Assembly: GCA_902774185.1 (NCBI GenBank)
Contig: CACYHE010000025.1
Location: forward strand, 1 to 50,650
Length of the DNA: 50,650 nucleotides
Reading direction: 5' to 3'
Source of the DNA: an uncultured Bacteroidales bacterium
Lineage (GTDB): Bacteria > Bacteroidota > Bacteroidia > Bacteroidales > Paludibacteraceae
Within the stretch, counting starts at the first letter, position 1. Each line of letters begins with the position of its first letter. Under the pieces are notes generated by a model, which was not told the origin of the DNA, did not search any database, and saw only the letters and a program-made list of their open reading frames with translations. Below, piece by piece: positions 15,635-23,505 of the stretch. The position numbers and the translations under genes were made by a program.

Positions 15635-17839
15635 ATGGCAAATGTTCGGTTTGAAGCGTTAAAAAGTGCGTTTTCGCATAATTTTGTCGAATTAAGGAGT
15701 GAAGGAGTTAAGGATTTAAGGAGTGAACGCGTGAAGGATTATTTCGCGCAGGACGTGTTCACGCGCGAGAAGATGAAGGAATATATCGCGCAGGAGGTCT
15801 TGGATCAGTTGTTCGATGATGTGGATAACGGTCGGACGATCCACCGTGACATCGCGGGAGTGGTAGCGATCGGTATCCGTAAATGGGCGATCGAGCACGG
15901 TGCAACGCATTTCACGCACTGGTTTCAGCCCTTGACGGGCGGTACGGCGGAGAAGCATGATGCGTTCTTCACGTTAAAAGACGGTGCGTTGTTGGAGGAG
16001 TTCAGCGGCGAGAGTCTGTACCAGCAGGAACCGGACGCTTCGTCTTTCCCGAGCGGCGGTATCCGCAATACCTTCGAAGCGCGCGGTTACTCGGCATGGG
16101 ATCCTTCGAGTCCGGTCTTCTTGATTGGCGACACGCTCTGTATCCCGACGGTGTTCGTGGCTTATACGGGGGAAGCACTCGATTACAAGACCCCGCTGAT
16201 CCGTTCGACGGCAAGTCTGTGTCATATTGCACGAGAGGTGTGCGGTTATTTCGACAAACAGGTGAAGCACGTACACACGAACTTAGGCTGGGAGCAGGAG
16301 TATTTCCTCGTCGATGAGTCGCTCTATAACGCCAGACCGGACCTGATGTTGACGGGTCGGACGCTGATGGGACATAACAGCGCGAAGAGTCAGCAGCTCG
16401 AGGATCATTATTTCGGAGCGATCCCGGCACGGGTGTTGGCGTTCATGCAGGAGTTGGAGTACGAGGCACTGAAAGCCGGTATTCCGGTTCGAACGAGACA
16501 TAACGAGGTAGCGCCGAACCAGTTCGAGATGGCACCGATCTACGAGGAGGTGAACCTGTCGAACGACCATAACCTACTGGTGATGAGTATCATGGAGCGC
16601 GTGGCAGAGAAGCATCATTTCCGCGTACTGCTGCACGAGAAACCCTATGCGGGTGTGAACGGAAGCGGTAAGCACTGCAACTGGTCGATGCAGACCAATA
16701 CGGGTGTGAACCTGCTCGCACCGGGTAAGAACCCCTACCAGAACCTGCAGTTCATCACCTTCCTCGTGAACGTCCTCATGGCAGTGCATCGCCATAACGG
16801 ACTGCTCAAAGCGTCCATCGTGAGCGCAACCAACGAGCACCGTCTGGGCGCCAACGAAGCACCGCCGGCTATCATCTCCGTCTTCCTCGGCAAGCAGATC
16901 AGCGAAGTGCTGGACAAACTCGAGCATGCGAGTGCCGAGGAGGCGATCATCATCAATGCTAAGAAAGAGATGAAACTCGGTGTGGCGAACATCCCGGAGA
17001 TCTTGCTGGATAATACAGATCGCAACAGAACCTCGCCCTTTGCCTTCACGGGTAACCGGTTCGAGTTCCGCGCCGTGGGTTCGTCCGCCAACTGCGGTGC
17101 AGCGATGTTGGCGCTTAACGCAGCAGTCGCGGAGCAGTTGACACTCTTCAAGGAAGAAGTGGACGCACGTATCGAGAAGGGCGAACCCAAAGAGCGGGTG
17201 CTCTTCGACGTGATCAAGAAATATATCGTGGCGTGCAAAGCGATCCGTTTTGACGGCAATGGTTACAGCGACGAGTGGAAAGCTGAGGCTGCCAAACGCG
17301 GGCTGGACTGCGAGCAGAGTGTGCCGGTGGTCATCGACCGCTACCTGAGCGAGAGCAGTATAAAGATGTTCGAGCGCACAGGCGTGCTCACACGCGCGGA
17401 GTTACAAAGCCGTTGTGAGGTCAAATGGGAGACGTACGTGAAGAAACTGCAGATTGAGAGCCGCGTGATGGGCGACCTCGTGGTCAACCATGTGCTGCCT
17501 GCCGCCAAACGCTACCAGACGATGCTGCTGCAGAACGTGCTGGCGGTCAAGCAGGTGTTCAGCGCCGACGAGACAGCAAGTCTGAACGAGATGGACTACC
17601 ATATCATCAAGCAGATCGAGCGTCACTCGGGGGCTATCCTTGAAGGCGTGGAGAAGATGACCGAAGCACGGCATAAGGCGAACCGTCAACCCAACGAACG
17701 CACTAAAGCCGTGGCTTATCATGACACCGTCCTGCCGCTCATGGCGGATATCCGCGAACATGCCGATGCCCTCGAACTCATCGTCGATGACGAACTATGG
17801 ACATTACCCAAATACAGAGAATTAATGTTCATCCATTAA
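15635..17839 (+). CDS. glnN: type III glutamine synthetase
   Basis: 734 aa, the normal size of GSIII (about 730). It makes glutamine from glutamate, ammonia and ATP in the cytoplasm. GSIII hallmarks: HFTHWFQPLTGGTAEKHDAF near residue 95, GWEQEYFLVDESLY, NGSGKHCNWSMQTNTGVNLL, ATNEHRLGANEAPPAIISVF and FAFTGNRFEFRAVGSSANCG. Residues 19-35 contain a doubled peptide (LRSEGVKD LRSERVKD) coded by a quasi-tandem TTAAGGAGTGAAGG sequence, which looks like an in-frame repeat insertion. It is first in a likely operon with glmS, whose product consumes glutamine. Confidence 0.97.
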   Translation: MANVRFEALKSAFSHNFVELRSEGVKDLRSERVKDYFAQDVFTREKMKEYIAQEVLDQLFDDVDNGRTIHRDIAGVVAIGIRKWAIEHGATHFTHWFQPLTGGTAEKHDAFFTLKDGALLEEFSGESLYQQEPDASSFPSGGIRNTFEARGYSAWDPSSPVFLIGDTLCIPTVFVAYTGEALDYKTPLIRSTASLCHIAREVCGYFDKQVKHVHTNLGWEQEYFLVDESLYNARPDLMLTGRTLMGHNSAKSQQLEDHYFGAIPARVLAFMQELEYEALKAGIPVRTRHNEVAPNQFEMAPIYEEVNLSNDHNLLVMSIMERVAEKHHFRVLLHEKPYAGVNGSGKHCNWSMQTNTGVNLLAPGKNPYQNLQFITFLVNVLMAVHRHNGLLKASIVSATNEHRLGANEAPPAIISVFLGKQISEVLDKLEHASAEEAIIINAKKEMKLGVANIPEILLDNTDRNRTSPFAFTGNRFEFRAVGSSANCGAAMLALNAAVAEQLTLFKEEVDARIEKGEPKERVLFDVIKKYIVACKAIRFDGNGYSDEWKAEAAKRGLDCEQSVPVVIDRYLSESSIKMFERTGVLTRAELQSRCEVKWETYVKKLQIESRVMGDLVVNHVLPAAKRYQTMLLQNVLAVKQVFSADETASLNEMDYHIIKQIERHSGAILEGVEKMTEARHKANRQPNERTKAVAYHDTVLPLMADIREHADALELIVDDELWTLPKYRELMFIH

Positions 17840-17877
17840 ATAAATCGTTAAATCGTAAAACGTTAAATCGTAAATGG
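17840..17877. repeat. short quasi-tandem repeat between glnN and glmS
   Basis: Repeats of TAAATCG / TTAAATCGTAAA fill almost the whole 42-nt gap. Same style as the other short AT-rich tandem motifs between genes in this window. Confidence 0.6.
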
Positions 17878-17881
17878 TTTT

Positions 17882-19771
17882 ATGTGTGGAATAGTAGGAT
17901 ACATAGGTAAGAAAAAAGCTTATCCTATCTTGATCAAAGGTCTTCATCGTCTCGAGTATCGGGGCTACGACAGTGCCGGTGTGGCGCTCATCAACGAGCA
18001 GGGACAATTGAATGTCTATAAGGCGAAAGGTAAGGTGTCCGAACTCGAAGCATTCTGTGCCGAAAAAGACACGTGCGGTAATATAGGTATCGCGCACACG
18101 CGCTGGGCGACACACGGCGAACCCAACACCGTCAACGCTCATCCCCATTACTCGGAGTCCGAACGGCTGGCGATCATCCACAACGGTATCATTGAGAACT
18201 ACGCCGTGCTCAAAGCGGGGCTGATGGAGCAGGGGTACAGTTTCAAGTCCGACACCGACACGGAGGTGCTTGTGCAACTCGTCGAATATACGCAGGTCAA
18301 CCGTCATGTGGACCTCAAGACCGCGGTACAACTGGCGCTGCAACAGGTCATCGGAGCGTACGCGATTGCGATTCTGGACAAGGAACACCCGGACACGCTC
18401 ATTGCGGCACGTAAAGGTTCACCGCTCGTGGTCGGTATCGGCGAAGACGAGTATTTCCTGGCTTCCGACGCCACGCCGATCGTGGAGTACACCGACAAGG
18501 TGATCTATATTGAGGATGAGGAAGTAGTGGCTTTAAAGTTGAAAGTTGAAAGTTTAAAATTGAAAGAAGTTGGAGAGGTGAAAGTTGAAAGTAATATAGA
18601 TATTACTACGATTAACAACGTCACCAAGACACCGGAGATCAAGCGGTTGGAGTTGTCGCTGAGCCAGTTGGAGAAAGGCGGTTATCCACATTTCATGATC
18701 AAGGAGATCTTCGAGCAACCCCGTACGTTGACCGACTCCATGCGGGGTCGTGTGAACGTAAGGCAGGATAATATCGCGCTCTCGGGTTTCATCGATAACA
18801 AAGAGCGGTTCCTCAACGCCAAACGGATCATCATCACCGCCTGCGGTACGAGTTGGCACGCCGGTCTGATCGCGATGTACGCCATTGAAGAGTTCGCGCA
18901 GATACCCGTTGAGGTGGAGTACTCGTCGGAGTTCCGTTACCGCAAACCGGTCATCAACAAAGACGATGTGGTCATTGCCATCTCGCAGTCCGGTGAGACG
19001 GCAGATACGTTAGCAGCTATTCAGTTGGCGAAGTCGAAAGGAGCGTTCATCTTCTCCATCTGTAACGTTGTCGGTGCGTCTATTCCGCGTATCTCGGACA
19101 GCGGTTGTTATACGCATGTCGGACCCGAGATAGGTGTTGCATCGACCAAAGCCTTCACGGCACAGGTCGTTGCCCTCACCATGCTTGCCCTCTGTATCGG
19201 AAAAGAGAAGGGTACTATGACCGAAGAACAGTACCTCAGCATCGTTCGAGAACTGGGGCAGATTCCCGATAAGATCGAACGGGTACTGGGTCAGAACAAA
19301 CGAATAGCCGATTTCGCCAAAACCTTTACCTACGCCCAGAATTTTATATACCTCGGTCGAGGGTATAACTTCCCCGTAGCCATGGAAGGAGCGCTCAAAC
19401 TCAAAGAGATATCCTATATCCATGCCGAGGGTTATCCCGCTGCCGAAATGAAACACGGTCCTATCGCCCTCATCTCGCAAGAGATGCCGGTTGTTGTCGT
19501 TGCGCCGCATTGCGGGACGTACGAGAAAGTGGTAAGTAACATCCAGGAGATCAAAGCCCGCAAGGGTAGGGTGATCGCGGTTGTCACCGAAGGCGATGAA
19601 CTGGTCAGCAAGATTGCCGATTACATCATCGAAGTGCCGCAGACCGAAGAGTGTCTTACCCCGCTGTTGACCGTCATTCCCCTGCAGTTGTTAGCCTACC
19701 ACATCGCCGTCGTCAAAGGTTGTGATGTCGATCAACCCCGTAATTTGGCAAAATCAGTAACAGTAGAATAA
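17882..19771 (+). CDS. glmS: glutamine-fructose-6-phosphate aminotransferase (isomerizing)
   Basis: 629 aa. Converts fructose-6-phosphate and glutamine to glucosamine-6-phosphate, the first step to UDP-GlcNAc for peptidoglycan and LPS. The N-terminal nucleophile Cys2 is present (MCGIVGYIG), then HRLEYRGYDSAGVAL, HTRWATHGEP; two SIS domains follow (CGTSWHAG, SQSGETADTLAA, GRGYNFPVAMEGALKLKEIS) and the C-terminal DQPRNLAKSVTVE. The linker between the glutaminase and the first SIS domain (residues about 218-238) holds KLKVESLKLKEVGEVKVES, an in-frame low-complexity insertion. No glmS ribozyme is visible upstream. It is 42 nt after glnN and 1 nt before ddh, so an operon is likely. Confidence 0.97.
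   Translation: MCGIVGYIGKKKAYPILIKGLHRLEYRGYDSAGVALINEQGQLNVYKAKGKVSELEAFCAEKDTCGNIGIAHTRWATHGEPNTVNAHPHYSESERLAIIHNGIIENYAVLKAGLMEQGYSFKSDTDTEVLVQLVEYTQVNRHVDLKTAVQLALQQVIGAYAIAILDKEHPDTLIAARKGSPLVVGIGEDEYFLASDATPIVEYTDKVIYIEDEEVVALKLKVESLKLKEVGEVKVESNIDITTINNVTKTPEIKRLELSLSQLEKGGYPHFMIKEIFEQPRTLTDSMRGRVNVRQDNIALSGFIDNKERFLNAKRIIITACGTSWHAGLIAMYAIEEFAQIPVEVEYSSEFRYRKPVINKDDVVIAISQSGETADTLAAIQLAKSKGAFIFSICNVVGASIPRISDSGCYTHVGPEIGVASTKAFTAQVVALTMLALCIGKEKGTMTEEQYLSIVRELGQIPDKIERVLGQNKRIADFAKTFTYAQNFIYLGRGYNFPVAMEGALKLKEISYIHAEGYPAAEMKHGPIALISQEMPVVVVAPHCGTYEKVVSNIQEIKARKGRVIAVVTEGDELVSKIADYIIEVPQTEECLTPLLTVIPLQLLAYHIAVVKGCDVDQPRNLAKSVTVE
18533..18592. repeat. in-frame short-repeat insertion in glmS
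   Basis: Quasi-tandem AAAGTTGAAAGTT / AAAATTGAAAG units, clearly different in base composition from the GC-rich codons on either side. Encodes KLKVESLKLKEVGEVKVES. Confidence 0.7.
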
Positions 19772-19772
19772 T

Positions 19773-20630
19773 ATGAAAAAGATTGCAATTTTAGGTTATG
19801 GAAACATCGGCAAAGCTGCCGAAGAAGCCATCAAAGCCGCTCCCGATATGGAGCTTACCGGCATCTATCACCACAATGATTGTTTAGACTGCATCGACGC
19901 AGATGCTATGCTTATCTGTACGCCAACTCGCGAAGTGCAGAAGTTCGCTACCGTCTTGGCTGCACGGGGTATCTGTACCGTTGACAGTTTCGATATCCAC
20001 GGACAGATCTGGTCCCTCCGTACCGCCTTAGACCCCGTTTGCAAGACCAACCAAGCCGTCAGCATTATCTCTGCCGGTTGGGATCCGGGGTCGGACTCTA
20101 TGGTCCGTGCTATCCTCATGGCGTTGGCTCCGAAAGGACTGACCTACACCAATTTCGGTCCCGGTCGTTCGATGGGGCATACCGTCGCTGCCAAATCCAA
20201 ACCCGGTGTCAAGAATGCCCTTTCCATGACCATCCCTTTGGGAACCGGTATCCACCGTCGTATGGTGTATGTCGAACTCGAAGAAGGTGCAGACTTCAAG
20301 GCCGTTGAAGCGGCTATCCTGGCGGATGATTATTTCGCACACGACGAGACGCATGTCATCCCTGTAGAGAGCGTCGATGCCCTCAATAACGTGGCGCATG
20401 GCGTCAATCTGGTGCGTAACGGCGTCTCCGGAGAAACCCACAACCAGCGTTTTGAGTTTAATATGACGATTAACAACCCTGCTCTTACCGGTCAAGTCAT
20501 GGTCTCTTGTGCACGGGCGGCGCTGAGGCTCAAAGAGCGCGGCGACTTTGGTGCCAAGACGATGATCGAACTGGCTCCTATTGATCTGCTGCCGGGTACG
20601 ACCGAACAACTCGTCAAAACACTCGTTTAA
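19773..20630 (+). CDS. ddh: meso-diaminopimelate dehydrogenase
   Basis: 285 aa. Reversible NADPH-dependent amination that gives meso-diaminopimelate for lysine and peptidoglycan in one step. N-terminal Rossmann motif (AILGYGNIGKAAEEAIK), then CTPTREVQKFA, VDSFDIHGQIW, SIISAGWDPGSDSMVRAI, TNFGPGRSMGHTVAAK and the substrate-binding C-terminus with NQRFEFNMTINNPALTGQVM. Full length for the family. Starts 1 nt after glmS and ends 6 nt before menG. Confidence 0.95.
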   Translation: MKKIAILGYGNIGKAAEEAIKAAPDMELTGIYHHNDCLDCIDADAMLICTPTREVQKFATVLAARGICTVDSFDIHGQIWSLRTALDPVCKTNQAVSIISAGWDPGSDSMVRAILMALAPKGLTYTNFGPGRSMGHTVAAKSKPGVKNALSMTIPLGTGIHRRMVYVELEEGADFKAVEAAILADDYFAHDETHVIPVESVDALNNVAHGVNLVRNGVSGETHNQRFEFNMTINNPALTGQVMVSCARAALRLKERGDFGAKTMIELAPIDLLPGTTEQLVKTLV

Positions 20631-20636
20631 TCCCCT

Positions 20637-21326
20637 ATGGAAGAGAAACAACATATCGGACAACTCTTTGACCGCATCGCCGGTACCTACGACGGACTCA
20701 ACCATGGTCTGTCTCTGAATACCGACCGGCGTTGGCGGAAGAAAGCGGTGGCACAGATGCAACCCGTAGAGCACGTGCTGGACGTAGCTGTCGGTACGGC
20801 GGATCTCACTATCGAGATGCTCAAACGGGGTAAGGCACAACGTGTCACCGGTATCGACCTCTCTGATCAGATGATGGCATACGGGAAGTTGAAAGTGGAA
20901 AGTTTAAAGTGGAAAGAGCGGGTAGAATTTATTCATGCCAATGCACAACACATGCCCTTTGAGGATAACACCTTCGATGCCGTCACCTGTGCCTATGGTT
21001 GCCGTAACTTCCAGAACTTAGACGAAGGACTTCGAGAGATGTACCGTGTGCTCAAACCCGGGGGACAGGTCACGATACTCGAGTTCAGTTATCCCAAAAA
21101 CCGCCTCATCCGCTGGGTCTATGATCTCTATTTCTCGAAGATCCTGCCTTGGGTGGGACGTATCGTCAGCAAGGACAAGACGGCTTATACCTATCTCAAT
21201 AAGAGCGTCAAGTCTTTCTGTTGGGGCGAAGCCTTCGTGCAGCATCTCCACGATGCCGGTTTCAAAGAGGAGCACTTTATTCCTCTCTCCTTCGGCATCA
21301 CCACTATTTATACTGCTACGAAATAA
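20637..21326 (+). CDS. menG: demethylmenaquinone methyltransferase (UbiE/MenG family)
   Basis: 229 aa SAM-dependent methyltransferase that completes menaquinone synthesis at the inner face of the membrane. Seen: FDRIAGTYDGLNHGLSLNTD, RRWRKKAV, VLDVAVGTADLTIEM (SAM motif I), GIDLSDQMM, and FGCRNFQ-type CAYGCRNFQNLDEGL, LKPGGQVTILEFSYP. Residues about 83-93 (KLKVESLKWKE) are coded by the same AAGTTGAAAGTGG repeat type found in glmS. Bacteroidota use menaquinone, so MenG rather than UbiE is the likely activity. Confidence 0.93.
   Translation: MEEKQHIGQLFDRIAGTYDGLNHGLSLNTDRRWRKKAVAQMQPVEHVLDVAVGTADLTIEMLKRGKAQRVTGIDLSDQMMAYGKLKVESLKWKERVEFIHANAQHMPFEDNTFDAVTCAYGCRNFQNLDEGLREMYRVLKPGGQVTILEFSYPKNRLIRWVYDLYFSKILPWVGRIVSKDKTAYTYLNKSVKSFCWGEAFVQHLHDAGFKEEHFIPLSFGITTIYTATK
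20884..20917. repeat. in-frame short-repeat insertion in menG
   Basis: AAGTTGAAAGTGG / AAAGTTTAAAGTGG quasi-tandem units; same family as 18533-18592 in glmS. Confidence 0.65.
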
Positions 21327-21372
21327 ATGGTAAATAAATGGTAAATGAACAAATAGTAAATGATTTTATGGT
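21327..21372. repeat. short quasi-tandem repeat overlapping a gene start
   Basis: AAATGGTAAATAAATGGTAA units separate menG and the Dabb gene and run into the ATGGTAAAG start of the latter. Confidence 0.55.
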
Positions 21373-21673
21373 AAAGCACATTATTTTATGGAAACTGCGC
21401 TCGGAGTTGAGTGCAGATCAGAAACGCGAAGCAGCCTTGGCTATCAAGGCGGGTTTGGAAGGCTTGCAAGGTCAAGTACCGGGTCTGAAGGAAATTCATG
21501 TTCAGATTGACGGAGTCCTTGCCAGCAGTAATGCCGACATCATGTTGGATAGCACCTTGGAGTCTCCGGAAGCCCTCAAAGGTTATGCCGTTCATCCTGC
21601 CCATGTGGCGGTAGCTACCGGTATCGTTCGGCCCAATACCGAACTCCGTACCTGCCTCGACTTCGAGATCTAA
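21368..21673 (+). CDS. Dabb (stress-responsive A/B barrel) domain protein
   Basis: 101 aa from ATG at 21368 (MVKHIILWKLRSEL), the usual first residues of this family; the open frame upstream is only repeat sequence. Typical ferredoxin-like dimeric barrel: hydrophobic MVKHIILWKL strand, central helix LEGLQGQVPGLKEIHVQID, and the conserved C-terminal HPAHVAVATGIV. Exact role unknown; family members are small cytoplasmic proteins. Last gene before a strong terminator, so probably the end of the glnN operon. Confidence 0.85.
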   Translation: MVKHIILWKLRSELSADQKREAALAIKAGLEGLQGQVPGLKEIHVQIDGVLASSNADIMLDSTLESPEALKGYAVHPAHVAVATGIVRPNTELRTCLDFEI

Positions 21674-21715
21674 AATCACAAATCACAAATCACAAATCAA
21701 AAATCACAAATCAAA
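21674..21715. repeat. short quasi-tandem repeat (AATCACAA type)
   Basis: Four to five copies of AAATCACA / AAATCAAA immediately after the Dabb stop codon. The same motif, reversed, lies in frame in pepT. Confidence 0.65.
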
Positions 21716-21741
21716 AAAAGGAACCCGAAAGTTCCTTTTTT
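21713..21741 (+). terminator. bidirectional rho-independent terminator
   Basis: AAAAAGGAAC (21715-21724), 6-nt loop, GTTCCTTTTT (21731-21740). Confidence 0.88.
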
Positions 21742-21832
21742 GTAGTGCTACCCGGACTCGAAAATTGCACTTGTGCAATAATCGTTCGAACGCAGTGAGA
21801 TAAGAACCCCCGGATTCGAGCCGCGTAGCACA
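21741..21832. repeat. duplicated tRNA-Glu 3' end and inverted degenerate copy
   Basis: Bases 21741-21762 are identical to 21861-21882, which is the 3' end of tRNA-Glu plus its flank (and the T-run before both also matches). About 45 nt further, 21808-21832 resembles the same sequence on the opposite strand (TTCGAGCCGCGTAGCAC). A small hairpin TTGCAC-tt-GTGCAA lies between. tRNA 3' ends are common integration sites, so this may be a scar of a lost element. Confidence 0.6.
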
Positions 21833-21862
21833 AAAAAAGAGCCTTTTGAGCTCTTTTTTTTG
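21832..21862 (-). terminator. terminator of the tRNA-Glu transcript
   Basis: AAAAAAAGAGC, 7-nt loop, GCTCTTTTTTT; symmetrical, so it can act on either strand, and it sits right after the tRNA 3' end on the minus strand. Confidence 0.8.
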
Positions 21863-21935
21863 TAGTGCTACCCGGACTCGAACCGGGGTTTACGGCGTGA
21901 GAGGCCGTTGTCCTAGGCCACTAGACGATAGCACC
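21863..21935 (-). tRNA. tRNA-Glu (anticodon CTC)
   Basis: 73 nt, cloverleaf read on the minus strand: acceptor GGTGCTA / TAGCACT (one G-U), D arm GTCTAGTGGCCTAGGAC, anticodon stem ACGGC / GCCGT with loop CTCTCAC (anticodon CTC), T arm CCCGG-TTCGAGT-CCGGG, discriminator A. CCA is not encoded. It has its own promoter at 22015-22046 and a leader with a GAGAA-type hairpin (TTCTCCCG...CGGGAGAA). Confidence 0.95.
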
Positions 21936-22014
21936 CAGAGCGTTCTCCCGTCAATCGGGAGAAGCGGCCTCCGCCTAAGAGGGCAAATTTTGTCGCTCTT
22001 GACGAAAGCGGGTG

Positions 22015-22046
22015 CAAAAGTACTGCTTTTTTTTGACATATGCAAA
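22015..22046 (-). promoter_or_regulatory. sigma-ABfr promoter of tRNA-Glu
   Basis: On the minus strand TTTG (22046-22043), exactly 20 nt, TACTTTTG (22022-22015). Confidence 0.8.
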
Positions 22047-22082
22047 TATTTTTGAAAAAAAATGCAAATTTATCGTGATTTT

Positions 22083-22114
22083 TTTGCATATGTGGAATTA
22101 TTTTACTAATTTTG
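22083..22114 (+). promoter_or_regulatory. sigma-ABfr promoter
   Basis: TTTG at 22083-22086, 20 nt, TAATTTTG at 22107-22114; 44 nt before the ATG at 22159, which supports that start over the longer frame. Confidence 0.8.
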
Positions 22115-22158
22115 CAACGATTTTTTACGAATTAATCAATTTTAAACATTTTTGTACT

Positions 22159-22470
22159 ATGGCAAATGAAGTAAAACTCCAAAATGCACCGGGTTCGGTA
22201 GCATCGATGGTATTGGGTATTTGCTCGATCGCTACGGGTTGCCTCGTAGTAGGTCTGGTTCTGGGTATTATCGGTCTTGTTCAGGCTAAGAAAGCCAATG
22301 CGATTATGGCAGAGATGCCGGCTCAGTACGGTGGCGCAGGTTTCACCAAAGCCGGTAAGATCACCTCGATCATCGGTATCGTTGTTGGTGCGCTGTCCAT
22401 CTTCTATTGGATCTGGGTATTGGTTATCGCAGCCGAAGCAGCTACTGTTGCTTCTTCGATGTACTGGTAA
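22159..22470 (+). CDS. small two-helix membrane protein (DUF4190/CCC-motif type)
   Basis: 103 aa. N-terminus MANEVKLQNAPGSVASMVLG, first membrane hairpin about 16-40 (LGICSIATGCLVVGLVLGII), basic loop QAKKANA, second helix about 72-98 (ITSIIGIVVGALSIFYWIWV). This two-helix layout with a Gly-rich GIIG turn matches small DUF4190-like proteins in Bacteroidota. It is followed after 6 nt by a DUF2752 protein; that pair is often seen together. Function unknown. Confidence 0.75.
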   Translation: MANEVKLQNAPGSVASMVLGICSIATGCLVVGLVLGIIGLVQAKKANAIMAEMPAQYGGAGFTKAGKITSIIGIVVGALSIFYWIWVLVIAAEAATVASSMYW

Positions 22471-22476
22471 TCAACA

Positions 22477-22761
22477 ATGCTTTTGCTGAGCGAAGTACCG
22501 ACTCTTCTGCCTTGCACGTGGAAGCAGCTCTTCGGAATAAGTTGCCCCTTCTGCGGGACGCAACGATCCGTCTGGTTCCTGCTCCATGGTGAACTGCTTG
22601 AGAGTCTGCGTATGGCACCTTTCCTTCTGCCCGAGATGATAGCCTTGGGGCTGCTCATCTACGGGTGGAGGGCAAAGAAACCTGTGCTCCTTAAGTGGTC
22701 AACTATTACCCTGCTGACCATGCTTGCGCTTAACATGATCTACCAGAATATCTGGAATTGA
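22477..22761 (+). CDS. DUF2752 family membrane protein
   Basis: 94 aa. Carries the family's Cys-x-x-Cys signature in ISCPFCGTQRSVWFLLHG (normally CPGCGLTRA), then two membrane helices (FLLPEMIALGLLIYGW and ITLLTMLALNMIYQ). The Cys pair could bind metal or be redox active; no function is established. Co-transcribed with the previous gene; its stop codon runs into a terminator. Confidence 0.85.
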   Translation: MLLLSEVPTLLPCTWKQLFGISCPFCGTQRSVWFLLHGELLESLRMAPFLLPEMIALGLLIYGWRAKKPVLLKWSTITLLTMLALNMIYQNIWN

Positions 22762-22788
22762 ACTCCTCCTTCGTGGCGGAGTTTTTTA
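22761..22788 (+). terminator. rho-independent terminator
   Basis: AACTCC (22761-22766) pairs with GGAGTT (22778-22783), extended inward by CC/GG, TTCG-containing loop, then a T-run. It overlaps the last base of the DUF2752 stop codon. Confidence 0.85.
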
Positions 22789-22791
22789 TAC

Positions 22792-22892
22792 AGTCCGTTT
22801 CCTGCTCGTCGTTTCTTTAGTCCGTCTCCTGCTCGTCGTTTCTATAGTCCGTCTCCTGCTTCGCGTTTCTTTAGTCCGTTTCCTGCTTCGCG
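22792..22892. repeat. 27-nt tandem repeat, about 3.7 units
   Basis: Units start at 22792, 22819, 22846 and 22873: AGTCCGTYTCCTGC followed by TCGTCG or TTCGCG and TTTCTTT. No reading frame of interest. A similar 13-mer (TGCTCGTCGTTTC) occurs near 13405. Confidence 0.85.
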
Positions 22893-22917
22893 TGATAGCG
22901 CGAAGTATTTATAATCT

Positions 22918-23034
22918 GGGGACAAATTATCCCTAGGAACATTCTTCATTTCAAGGGGGGGACAATTTGTACCCCACATGAATCTTCAAAGCGTTACAAT
23001 TTGTAACGGTTTTAACTGGTAACAATTTGTTACC
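22918..23034. promoter_or_regulatory. cluster of four palindromes sharing ACAATTTGT
   Basis: Near-palindromes at 22918-22933 (GGGGACAAATTATCCC), 22958-22975 (GGGGACAATTTGTACCCC), 22993-23007 (GTTACAATTTGTAAC) and 23018-23034 (GGTAACAATTTGTTACC). All share the core (A)CAATTTGT at about 40, 35 and 25-nt steps. They could be operators for a dimeric regulator or RNA hairpins in a leader. Confidence 0.55.
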
Positions 23035-23079
23035 GTTTCAAAATCTAAAAAGTCCTCTACGGAGAGCGCGCCGCGCCCC

Positions 23080-23223
23080 GTGGAAATCCGCAAATCGCTT
23101 ATTTACAGTATCAATATCAGGCAATATGCGTCGGACGCACAAAGAACTATCGTCTTTAATCGTTTTCAAGATAAATTTAACCTCTCTCCCGATGATTTCT
23201 GCCGCGCAAGGCTGAATAAATAA
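23080..23223 (+). CDS. possible small protein or gene remnant (47 aa, GTG start)
   Basis: From GTG at 23080 the frame reads VEIRKSLIYSINIRQYASDA ... FNLSPDDFCRARLNK and stops at 23221, 33 nt before an intrinsic terminator. It looks protein-like and is 45 nt downstream of the palindrome cluster, but has no ATG; the frame is open upstream only to a stop near 23022. Not recognised. Confidence 0.35.
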   Translation: MEIRKSLIYSINIRQYASDAQRTIVFNRFQDKFNLSPDDFCRARLNK

Positions 23224-23255
23224 CGCGGAATATCTGCGGTCTTCGCGGATTATTT

Positions 23256-23283
23256 GCACCTCTCTTTAGGGGTGCTTTTTTTA
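23256..23283 (+). terminator. rho-independent terminator
   Basis: GCACC (23256-23260) pairs with GGTGC (23271-23275), followed by a run of T to 23281. Confidence 0.75.
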
Positions 23284-23295
23284 TACCTACCTTTG
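23265..23295 (+). promoter_or_regulatory. probable sigma-ABfr promoter of the small-gene cluster
   Basis: TACCTTTG at 23288-23295 with an imperfect upstream TTTA at 23265. A 210-nt leader follows with hairpins CCGGAG-agg-CTCCGG and GGGG-tgata-CCCC and a 25-codon frame from 23369 (MSIQKLRPEMGSTPSRLWFM, stop at 23444) that could be a leader peptide. Confidence 0.55.
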
Positions 23296-23505
23296 TATCG
23301 CTTTTCGGCCGGAGAGGCTCCGGAGCCATTTATCCCGAAGCTACCGTAAAACCGAAATCCGATGTATTATGAGTATTCAAAAATTACGACCCGAAATGGG
23401 TTCAACTCCTTCCCGCCTTTGGTTTATGTCCCAAGGGCTACTTTAAATCAATGTTTAATAGGGGTGATACCCCGACAATTATTAACCTCAAAAATTTTAT
23501 TCATT

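Noticed and set aside
17840-17881. glmS ribozyme before glmS
   Set aside because: Only 42 nt of AT repeat separate glnN and glmS; there is no room for the ribozyme.
20028-20840. 270-aa minus-strand frame over ddh/menG
   Set aside because: Antisense shadow of two well recognised genes.
22792-22892. CRISPR-like repeat
   Set aside because: Direct 27-nt tandem units without unique spacers.
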